Origin: Sphingobium nicotianae
Lineage (GTDB): Bacteria > Pseudomonadota > Alphaproteobacteria > Sphingomonadales > Sphingomonadaceae
NCBI RefSeq assembly: GCF_018603885.1
Contig: NZ_JAHGAW010000002.1
Location: 124,001 to 188,000 of the forward strand
Reading direction: 5' to 3'
Length of the DNA stretch: 64,000 bases
Under the pieces are notes generated by a model. It worked only from the letters and a program-made list of their open reading frames with translations, had not been told where the DNA came from and did not search any database. This document shows, piece after piece, positions 35,308-42,528 of the stretch. Position 1 is the first letter of the stretch. Every line of letters starts with the position of its first letter. Both the position numbers and the translations under genes were made by a program.

Positions 35308-35889
35308 TCAGAGATAGGGCGGGGTTCCTGCCGAAATGAGGATGACCTCCTCTTTTCCCGTGTTGCGGAAGCGATGCGGGATACGGCTTTCGAACAGGTA
35401 GGTGTCGCCAGGCCCCAGAACTTTACGCTGGGATCCAACCGTTACCTCTAGACGGCCTGCGATTACAACGCCTCCCTCATGGCCGGCGTGCTCAAGCATT
35501 GAGGCCCCGGTATCGGATCCGGGTGAATAACGCTCGTAGAGGATTTGCAGGTTGTGGAGACGGGCGTCGCCCGCTTGCTTGATGGAGATCGGCGCCGAAT
35601 CTTTGGACATGCGCGCCGTGAGCTCGATTAGATCTTCATGCCCAAAAAAGACGCTGTCGTTTTCCGTTCGATCGGGTTCGAAGAAGTCCGACATAGTGAT
35701 GGGAATTCCTCCAAGTATCTTGCGCAGCGAGGCGACGGAAGGGCTGTTCCTATTTGTCTCTACGAGCGAAATTTGGCCGTGGGGCACCCCAGCGCGCTCC
35801 GCGAGGGCGCGTTGACTGAGTCCCGCCTCGACGCGCACTTCGCGAAGGCGAACTCCTACATCAAAATCTTCTACCATCGGAATCGCCAC
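35308..35889 (-). CDS. XRE-family regulator with cupin domain (PuuR-like)
   Basis: The 193-residue protein has an XRE helix-turn-helix (about 12-66, VGVRLREVRVEAGLSQRALA) and a C-terminal cupin (about 110-190, EHAGHEGGVVIAGRLEVTVG and FESRIPHRFRN). This is the PuuR architecture: repressors of putrescine/GABA catabolism that sense small amines or their derivatives. AGGAGGG five bases before a GTG at 35889 supports that start. It is divergent from the permease gene and faces the gabT operon, so control of both is likely. Confidence 0.88.
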   Translation of the reverse strand: MAIPMVEDFDVGVRLREVRVEAGLSQRALAERAGVPHGQISLVETNRNSPSVASLRKILGGIPITMSDFFEPDRTENDSVFFGHEDLIELTARMSKDSAPISIKQAGDARLHNLQILYERYSPGSDTGASMLEHAGHEGGVVIAGRLEVTVGSQRKVLGPGDTYLFESRIPHRFRNTGKEEVILISAGTPPYL

Positions 35890-36214
35890 TCAAACCCTCC
35901 TGCCTCTCGGTCGGTCATGACTGCCCAAACTCAACTATTGTGATGGTATAAGGCACTTAATTTATTCAGTTTTTCTGTCGGCCAAAATGCGTTCAGGCCT
36001 GATCCGCCTGACGGTTCCGGCCGATTTTGTCCCCCGCCATCGCCCTTGAAGCGCTCTACTACAAAAAAATGCAAAACGGCAAATACAAAGCAATTGCTCA
36101 GAACGGCATGATGATATAGCTACGTCGAATTGCTCGGACGGAGCGCAATGGCTGCGCCAGCTTCGAGGTCGAAGGTAATAACATTACCTCAACACAAGAT
36201 AAGCGGGGGACGCA
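35890..36214. promoter_or_regulatory. Divergent regulator/permease promoter region with perfect palindrome
   Basis: The 325-base gap contains GGTAATAACATTACC at 36174-36188, a 6+3+6 perfect palindrome ending 26 bases before the permease ATG. This is a good position for a repressor operator of the PuuR-like protein. A weak ribosome site, GGGGGAC, precedes the ATG. No gene is seen in the gap. Confidence 0.55.
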
Positions 36215-37669
36215 ATGAGCAGCGACGACGACGCACTGATAGCCCTTGGGGTCACATCAGAGTTTGATCGATCCATGTCAACGGTCGAGAATTTCGCGCT
36301 CGGCTTCACCTATCTTTCTCCCGTTGTGGGAGCTTACTCGCTGTTTGACATCTGCTTGCATCTCGGCGGGGCGCCGATGATTTGGTCGTATGTCATCGCT
36401 GGTTTCGGGCAATTTCTCGTTGCGCTGATCTTCGGCGAAGTCGTGTCGCAGTTCCCTATCTCCGGAGGGGTATATCCCTGGTCGCGTCGCCTCGTGGGGC
36501 GAAAGTGGGCGTGGGTTGCTGCTTGGATGTATGTGTGGGCACTCTTCTCAACGATCGCTGCCGTCGCGACCGGGGCTGCGCCATTCCTTTCGATGCTGAT
36601 CGGCTCGCCAACAACGCCGATGTTCGGGACGATGATTGCGTTGGCGCTCATCGCTTTTTCGACCATTTGCAATCTTGCTGGGACAAAGTTCCTGGCGAGA
36701 GTTGCGATGTTTGGTTTCATCGCTGAATTGGTGGGTGCGCTTGTTGTTGGTGGCTATTTGCTGATGTTCCATCGAGTTCAGCCCGTGACGGTGATTTTTG
36801 ATCCGATGGGAGCAGGTCAAGGCAGTCACTACATCTTCGCATTTTTAGCTGCTGCGCAACTCGGACTGTTTTCATGTTACGGTTTCGAGGCCTGCGGTGA
36901 CGTGGCCGAGGAAATTTCGGAGCCCGGAGTACGCATACCCAAGGCGATGCGGATGACAATCTACGTGGGTGTCGGCGCGTCGATGTTTGCGTGCATCGCG
37001 CTCCTCCTTGCGGTGCCTGACATCCGCGCGGTCATTTCTGGCCGTTCTTCGACTCCCCTGGCTGACGTGCTTTTGTCGGCTTTTGGGCCCGTCGGAGCTA
37101 AAGGTGTTGCGGCGGTCGTGATGGTGTCGTTCATGTCGTGCGTCTTGAGTTTGCAGGCTGCAGTCAGCCGTTTGATCTACTCTTTTGCCCGTGACGATAT
37201 GATCGCGGGAGCAGGGCGACTGTCCAAAATTTCGCCGAAAACTCGCGTTCCCACTGCAGCACTGTGCCTTGCCGGCGTTGTACCGGCCGCTATCGCGCTC
37301 ATTGGACTCGTGATGCAGGACGCCCTAGTTACGATTGTCAGCTTCGCGGTCGCGGGCATTTACATCGCCTTCCAGATGGTCGTGGCAGCCGCCCTGTTCG
37401 CGCGCTTGCGTGGCTGGCAGCCGAGCGGTGAATTCACTCTCGGCCGCTGGGGCTTTCTGGTCAATATTGCTGCCCTTGCTTACGGGATTGGGGCGATCTG
37501 CAACATCCTTTGGCCGCGGGCGCCAGACGCTCCGTGGTACGCCAACTATTCGATGTCACTCGGGGTTGGCGCCGTACTGCTTACTGCCGCGATCTACATG
37601 ATCCTCGGTCGCCCTTATGCGAAGGGCTCTGCGCCTTACGGCGATGCGTGGCTGATCGGAAAAAATTAG
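36215..37669 (+). CDS. APC family amino acid/amine permease
   Basis: The 484-residue inner-membrane protein has twelve hydrophobic segments. It begins with the APC superfamily start STVENFALGFTYLSPVVGAYSLF and has the conserved GEVVSQFPISGGVYPWSRRL (near 70) and FEACGDVAEEISEPG (near 225) loops. Relatives take up GABA, polyamines or choline-like compounds. Position between a PuuR-like regulator and a PuuC-like dehydrogenase suggests import of an amine or omega-amino acid. Specificity cannot be told. Confidence 0.88.
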   Translation: MSSDDDALIALGVTSEFDRSMSTVENFALGFTYLSPVVGAYSLFDICLHLGGAPMIWSYVIAGFGQFLVALIFGEVVSQFPISGGVYPWSRRLVGRKWAWVAAWMYVWALFSTIAAVATGAAPFLSMLIGSPTTPMFGTMIALALIAFSTICNLAGTKFLARVAMFGFIAELVGALVVGGYLLMFHRVQPVTVIFDPMGAGQGSHYIFAFLAAAQLGLFSCYGFEACGDVAEEISEPGVRIPKAMRMTIYVGVGASMFACIALLLAVPDIRAVISGRSSTPLADVLLSAFGPVGAKGVAAVVMVSFMSCVLSLQAAVSRLIYSFARDDMIAGAGRLSKISPKTRVPTAALCLAGVVPAAIALIGLVMQDALVTIVSFAVAGIYIAFQMVVAAALFARLRGWQPSGEFTLGRWGFLVNIAALAYGIGAICNILWPRAPDAPWYANYSMSLGVGAVLLTAAIYMILGRPYAKGSAPYGDAWLIGKN

Positions 37670-37738
37670 AGACGAAGGCATCCGCGCACCGGTGTCAACG
37701 TCCTGACCCGACCATTTCTAGTTACAAGTGAGAGACAA

Positions 37739-39250
37739 ATGACTGACATTGCTAACGTCGTGGGGAACAATAATATTTGGCATCAGCGCGCCTCGGAGAT
37801 TCGTCCCGAAACGCGGCTGTTCATCGATGGCCAATTCGTTGCTGCCGAGGGCGGCGCCACCTTCGACACCGTCAACCCTACCAACGGCACTGTCATCGCC
37901 GCAATTGCGCAAGGTACACGTGCCGATGTTGACCTCGCTGTCAGTGCGGCACGAAAAGCGTTCGCATCTGGTGTTTGGTCTAGGATGGCGCCTCGCGACC
38001 GGATGGCGGTTCTTTATCGCCTGGCTGATCTAATCGAGCAGAATGCGGAGACATTTGCGCTGCTTGATTCCTTGGACATGGGCAAGCCGGTCGCAGATAT
38101 GCTCGGCTATGATGTTCCGCAGTCCGTGTTGACGTTCCGCTATCTGGCCGAAGCGATCGACAAGATTGAAGGCGCCGTGACCAACACCGCGCACGACGCG
38201 CTCCACATGATCGTGCGTGAGCCAATTGGCGTCGTGGCATGCATTGTTCCTTGGAATTTCCCGTTGATGATGGCGGCGTGGAAAGTCGCGCCGGCGCTCG
38301 CGACGGGCAACAGCGTCGTTCTAAAGCCGGCCGAGCAATCTCCGCTCTCCGCACTCCTGCTCGCACAGTTGTTCAAGGATGCTGGCGGGCCGGACGGAGT
38401 CTTCAACGTCGTCAACGGCTACGGCGAGGAAGTGGGAGCGGCCCTGGGCCTTCACATGGGCATCGATAAGATTGCCTTCACCGGCTCTACCGAGGTGGGC
38501 AAGCTGATGATGGTTTACTCCGGCCAATCCAACATGAAGCGCGTGTCGACAGAATGTGGCGGCAAAAGCCCGCAGATCATCATGCCAGATGCTGACCTCG
38601 ACGCCGTCATTCCATATGCCGTAGGCGGTATCTTCTATAACCAGGGCGAAGTGTGCAGCGCGGGTTCGCGGCTGCTCGTACATAAGACCTTGGTTGCTGA
38701 GTTTACCGAGCGCTTCCAGGACTATGCTCGCGCGAACGTACAGGTCGGCGATCCCCTTGTTGAGGGCGTAACGATGGGCCCGCTTGTGACGGCGACACAG
38801 GCACAACAGGTTCGCAATTATATCAAGCGTGGGGCTGAGGAGGGCGCCAAGACCGCATTCACGTTGGAGGTCCCTGGCGAGCTCGAGGGCGGAAATTTTG
38901 TGTCTCCTACGCTGTTCGGGGCCGTCACTCCAGACATGACGATCGCGCGCGAGGAGGTGTTCGGCCCCGTGGCAGCTCTCTTGTCCTTTGAGACCCCAGA
39001 GCAGGCGATTCAGATCGCAAACGATACGCAATATGGTCTGGCGGCGAGCATATGGACGCGGGATCTAAATACTGCTCATTCGATGTCCCGGGCGGTCGAG
39101 GCCGGTATCGTTTGGGTTAACTGCTACGACCATGGTGACATGACGCAACCATGGGGTGGATACAAGCAGTCCGGGCAGGGGCGCGATAAGTGCATCGAGG
39201 GAATGCTCGCCCACACTCAGACGAAATCAGTCTGGATCAATCTCGGTTAA
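37739..39250 (+). CDS. Aldehyde dehydrogenase, PuuC-like
   Basis: The 503-residue enzyme has VPWNFPLMMAAWKVAPALA (near 165), the Glu in STECGGKSPQI, catalytic Cys in NQGEVCSAGSR (near 300) and the tail CYDHGDMTQPWGGYKQSGQG, very close to that of PuuC. PuuC oxidises gamma-glutamyl-aminobutyraldehyde, and relatives oxidise 4-aminobutanal or 5-aminopentanal. It is 69 bases after the permease in the same direction. In this context it is well placed to oxidise an aldehyde produced by the amine oxidase at 49587. Confidence 0.9.
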   Translation: MTDIANVVGNNNIWHQRASEIRPETRLFIDGQFVAAEGGATFDTVNPTNGTVIAAIAQGTRADVDLAVSAARKAFASGVWSRMAPRDRMAVLYRLADLIEQNAETFALLDSLDMGKPVADMLGYDVPQSVLTFRYLAEAIDKIEGAVTNTAHDALHMIVREPIGVVACIVPWNFPLMMAAWKVAPALATGNSVVLKPAEQSPLSALLLAQLFKDAGGPDGVFNVVNGYGEEVGAALGLHMGIDKIAFTGSTEVGKLMMVYSGQSNMKRVSTECGGKSPQIIMPDADLDAVIPYAVGGIFYNQGEVCSAGSRLLVHKTLVAEFTERFQDYARANVQVGDPLVEGVTMGPLVTATQAQQVRNYIKRGAEEGAKTAFTLEVPGELEGGNFVSPTLFGAVTPDMTIAREEVFGPVAALLSFETPEQAIQIANDTQYGLAASIWTRDLNTAHSMSRAVEAGIVWVNCYDHGDMTQPWGGYKQSGQGRDKCIEGMLAHTQTKSVWINLG

Positions 39251-39265
39251 AGGCACTTTGCGAGT

Positions 39266-39296
39266 GGGGCCGGGCGGCGACCAGCCCCCTTTTCAT
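39266..39296 (+). terminator. Weak hairpin with T-rich tail after aldehyde dehydrogenase
   Basis: GGGGC (39266-39270) pairs with GCCCC (39284-39288), followed by CTTTTCATTTTC. The stem is short, so this may be a partial terminator between the dehydrogenase and the small secreted protein gene. Confidence 0.35.
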
Positions 39297-39317
39297 TTTC
39301 TACATGGAGGGTTTCTT

Positions 39318-39800
39318 ATGTGCCTTCGTTACTCGCTTGCTCCGATTCTTCTGGTCGCGGCCGTGCAGCCCGCGGTCGCAAAGGAAACGGTCGAAGATCC
39401 CGTTCTTGCGCCGGTAATGCGCTTCCAAAAGGCTTTTAATGCTGCTCAAGAGGCGATGCCGACGGACGTGTTTCTTCCGAACACCGTCGTCGCGGATGGT
39501 TTTGCGCCGTTTCTGTGGAACAGTAAGGAAGGTCTCGGAGCTTGGTACGGGATTCTTCGCGGGACCAACGATGCCGAGCGCAAGACGTTCGTCTCAAACA
39601 AATATAATCTCACGATCAAGGCGGCTGTCGCGAGACGGATCGATGGTGATACGGCTTATCTGGTTTTTCCTGCAATCAATCGGTGGACGGAAGCAGGAAA
39701 GCCTCGTTTTGAGCGTGCTTATTGGCTGATCACGGAACAACGGACGAGTGATGGCTGGCGGATTTCTTCGCACAGTTGGGCAATCGTGAGCGCTAAGTAG
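39318..39800 (+). CDS. Secreted SnoaL/NTF2-like protein
   Basis: The 160-residue protein has a signal peptide (CLRYSLAPILLVAAVQPAVA) and a mature part whose pattern (VLAPVMRFQKAFNAAQ, later GDTAYLVFPAINRWTEAGKPRFERAYWLIT and WRISSHSWAIVS at the end) fits the NTF2-like cone fold. GGAGG seven bases before ATG at 39318 sets the start. NTF2-like proteins include ketosteroid isomerase-type enzymes and many binding proteins; I cannot assign a reaction. Confidence 0.75.
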   Translation: MCLRYSLAPILLVAAVQPAVAKETVEDPVLAPVMRFQKAFNAAQEAMPTDVFLPNTVVADGFAPFLWNSKEGLGAWYGILRGTNDAERKTFVSNKYNLTIKAAVARRIDGDTAYLVFPAINRWTEAGKPRFERAYWLITEQRTSDGWRISSHSWAIVSAK

Positions 39801-39834
39801 CGACCTAGGTCAGTGTTGGCATGTACACCCGTCG

Positions 39835-40722
39835 CTATGGGAGCATGCCCGACGTCGAAAAGGCGGATCGCAGCACGTCGATGAGCATTCGAACTTTCGG
39901 CAGAATATGTCGCTGTTGGGGGTACACGGCCCACACCGGCTCTTCGTCGTCACGGAATTCATCCAACACTGGCTGAAGCTGACCGGTTTCGAGCGCTGCC
40001 AGGAAATAAAATTCCGGCAATTGGCAAATTCCCAAGCCAGCAATCGCTGCATCAGCAACTGCCGCCCCATTGTTGCAGCGCCAGGATGCGCGGGGACGAT
40101 ATCTCTCAATCGCTCCGTTGACCCTGAAATGCCAAGTGTCTGCAGATGCTTGCAGGCAGCGGTGATTGGCCAGATCGTCAATTGTTTGTGGAATACCGTA
40201 AGTCGCCAAATACTCAGGATCTGCGCAAGTGCGCAGTCTGCGGGTCCCGATCTGGACACGGGCAAGCCGGCTGTCGCCGAGCGCGCCGGTTCGGATCGCA
40301 AGATCAAAACCTTCTGCGACGAGGTCAACGACCCGATTTGAGAGGTCGAGGTCGATCGAAACCTTAGGGTAGCGTTTCACGAACTCTTGCAGAATTGGAG
40401 CAACGTAACGCTCGCCGAGTGTGGCTGAACAGGTAACCCGCAACATCCCTTGCGGTTCGCCGTCGGTGCGCACCATCGACATAACCTCGTCGCGCTCACC
40501 GACCAGGCGGCGGAACTGTTCTAGTAGCCTTAGTCCCGTATTTGTCGGCCGAACGGCACGTGTTGTCCGGACAAACAACTGAACATTCAACCTATATTCC
40601 AGATCAGCGATTGCGCGACTGACATGCGACGTCGACACAGACAGTCGCTTCGATGCTCCAACAAAACTCCCGGCATCTGCGACTGCCACAGCCTCATCGA
40701 TGCCATCCCACTGGCGCCCCAT
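39835..40722 (-). CDS. LysR family transcriptional regulator
   Basis: The 295-residue protein has an N-terminal winged helix-turn-helix (residues 5-65, FVGASKRLSVSTSHVSRAIADLEYRL in part) and a LysR effector domain (about 90-290). AGGAGGG five bases before ATG at 40722 fixes the start. It is divergent from the flavin oxidoreductase gene at 40913, the classic LysR arrangement, and probably controls that gene and the cluster behind it. A perfect palindrome lies in the shared gap. Confidence 0.9.
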   Translation of the reverse strand: MGRQWDGIDEAVAVADAGSFVGASKRLSVSTSHVSRAIADLEYRLNVQLFVRTTRAVRPTNTGLRLLEQFRRLVGERDEVMSMVRTDGEPQGMLRVTCSATLGERYVAPILQEFVKRYPKVSIDLDLSNRVVDLVAEGFDLAIRTGALGDSRLARVQIGTRRLRTCADPEYLATYGIPQTIDDLANHRCLQASADTWHFRVNGAIERYRPRASWRCNNGAAVADAAIAGLGICQLPEFYFLAALETGQLQPVLDEFRDDEEPVWAVYPQQRHILPKVRMLIDVLRSAFSTSGMLP

Positions 40723-40810
40723 TGTCCCTCCTGTGCAATTATTGATTGCGAAAAAGCTGTATTGTCCCGACTGTAACAAAACTTAAAACATATGCAAATG
40801 GAGACGAGGG

Positions 40811-40822
40811 GATTGCGCAATC
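40811..40822. promoter_or_regulatory. Perfect 12-bp palindrome in LysR/flavin-oxidoreductase gap
   Basis: GATTGCGCAATC is fully self-complementary, and ATTGC...GCAAT spacing can be read as a LysR T-N11-A type box. It lies 90 bases from each divergent start. Candidate operator; function is inferred. Confidence 0.45.
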
Positions 40823-40912
40823 TGCAATCGCCGCCGCTTGATCAATTCGACTTGAGTGGGCGCGGAGGCTAGAATCTGGCTCGTGTTCAGTTCGTGCAAG
40901 GAGTAATCATAC

Positions 40913-41986
40913 GTGGTTGAGCTTGGCATTTTCGCCGTTCCGTTCCGACTTCCAGAGACGGAGATCGCCGCTGGATTGAATTGGGACATCGGTCTCATCG
41001 AGCTGGCGGATCAAATCGGCATCCATGAAGCTTGGTGCGCAGAGCACTATACGCTCGGATGGGAAAATGTTTGCGCGCCTGAACTGGTTCTTGCCGCAGC
41101 ATCGCGTACCACCAAGAAGATACGCCTCGCGACGGGCGCTAATCTCCTCCCCTATCACAACCCGATTGCCCTGGCGCATCGCTTGATGCAGCTCGATCAT
41201 ATGACGGGTGGTCGCCTGATCGCTGGATTTGGAGCGGGCGGTTACGAAACTGATGCGCAGCTGTTCGGACTTCCGGATTTGGCTGAGCGCCGCGAAATCA
41301 CGCAAGATGCGCGCGAGCTCATCATCGACATTTGGACGCGTGAGAGACCGTTCCGCCGCGAAGGCAAGCATTTCAAGGTCGATTACCCAGCCTTCGATTC
41401 CTTCTGGGGCGGGCCTAATTGGCGACCGATGCAATTGCCGCATCCGCCGGTCGCGATCGCGGGCATCAGCGCAAGCTCTTCGAGCCTGAAGGATGCCGGA
41501 CGCCACGGTTACATCCCGATGAGTTTTGACTTGGCGCCGGAATATCTGATTGGGCATTGGGACGCCTATGCTGCGGGTGCGGCCGAGAGTGGCCTGACGC
41601 CTGACCGCGCGAAATGGCGGTTGTTCAAGAACGCCTTTACCGGTCGAACGGATGAGGAGGCTCTGGAGCTCGCTTTGTCCGAGCCGGTCCAGCGCGTCTA
41701 TGATGAGTTCGTGTTGCGGGTTTATGAGCGGTTCGGCTTGCTCGGAGCCTTTGCGCCTGGGGTTCCAGAGGATCAGATTACCGCGGAGTTTCTTGCGCGG
41801 AATGTCTGGCTCGTCGGCGCGCCAAAGACGCTCGTTGAGCGCATTCGCGCATTTCACGAGGAGATCGGCGGTTTCGGAGTCCTTGTAACGCCGACGTTCG
41901 ACTTCATCGGGAACCCCGAGCCTTTCAAGCGTCATCTGAAAATTCTCGGTGAGCAGGTTGGGCCTGAACTCGCGCGGATCAGCTGA
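40913..41986 (+). CDS. LLM-class (luciferase-like) flavin-dependent oxidoreductase
   Basis: The 357-residue TIM-barrel protein starts at a GTG with AAGGAG nine bases upstream. It has the bacterial-luciferase family segments AWCAEHYTLGWENVCAPE, LATGANLLPYHNPIALAHRL and HMTGGRLIAGFGAGG (near 95), then FDLAPEYLIGHWDAYAAG. These enzymes use reduced FMN (or F420) and oxygen for monooxygenation such as C-C, C-N or C-S bond cleavage. First gene of the receptor/cupin cluster. Substrate unknown. Confidence 0.87.
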   Translation: MVELGIFAVPFRLPETEIAAGLNWDIGLIELADQIGIHEAWCAEHYTLGWENVCAPELVLAAASRTTKKIRLATGANLLPYHNPIALAHRLMQLDHMTGGRLIAGFGAGGYETDAQLFGLPDLAERREITQDARELIIDIWTRERPFRREGKHFKVDYPAFDSFWGGPNWRPMQLPHPPVAIAGISASSSSLKDAGRHGYIPMSFDLAPEYLIGHWDAYAAGAAESGLTPDRAKWRLFKNAFTGRTDEEALELALSEPVQRVYDEFVLRVYERFGLLGAFAPGVPEDQITAEFLARNVWLVGAPKTLVERIRAFHEEIGGFGVLVTPTFDFIGNPEPFKRHLKILGEQVGPELARIS

Positions 41987-42019
41987 CACTCGCAGTTATT
42001 TTGTTGCCAAGAGGATGCA

Positions 42020-42376
42020 ATGACAGATTCAGATCTCTTTAAGTTTGAGCGCGTCTTGAATGAGCCGTCGGTGGGCGCGCCTGCCGGATGGACCATTGTC
42101 GAGGGAAGTCCGGTCGCCAGCGCCTGGCGCCAGCACCTGACAGAGGGAAACCGCACTATTTCAGGTGTCTGGAGCTGCACGCGCGGCGCTTTCTCGGTGT
42201 CGTACGACAAGCATGAATTTTGCCACATCCTGTCCGGTGCATGCCGCATCACGAGGGACGGTGGCGAGCCGGTGACCCTGGGGACCGGGGACAGCTTTAT
42301 AGTCGAAGCAGGTTTCAAAGGCCGGTGGGAAGTACTCACCGACATGACAAAGCATTTCATGTTTGTTGAGCCGTAA
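42020..42376 (+). CDS. Cupin domain protein (DUF861/EutQ-like), first of four
   Basis: The 118-residue single cupin has ISGVWSCTRGAFSVSYDKHE, then FCHILSGACRITRDGGEPVT, GTGDSFIVEAGFKGRWEV and a hydrophobic end HFMFVEP. The KHEFCHILSG segment keeps Glu and His expected to bind metal in this subgroup. Such proteins accompany polyamine and amino-acid catabolic genes in many proteobacteria, and their reaction is usually not known. It lies 33 bases after the flavin oxidoreductase gene, so the two are probably co-transcribed. Confidence 0.86.
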   Translation: MTDSDLFKFERVLNEPSVGAPAGWTIVEGSPVASAWRQHLTEGNRTISGVWSCTRGAFSVSYDKHEFCHILSGACRITRDGGEPVTLGTGDSFIVEAGFKGRWEVLTDMTKHFMFVEP

Positions 42377-42528
42377 TTGTTAGAAGAAAATACAATAATT
42401 CGGCTTAATTGTAAAAATTTTTATCGAGATTGTTTGATTTTAATCAATAACGATGCTCACCTTGACTAGACGGCGCCGAAAAGTTGGCGCGACACGAGAG
42501 ATGGGTGGCAAGGCGAAGGGGACGAGAG

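Noticed and set aside
40907..41989. 360-codon minus-strand frame opposite the flavin oxidoreductase
   Set aside because: The plus frame matches the luciferase-like family along its length; the minus frame shows no family features.
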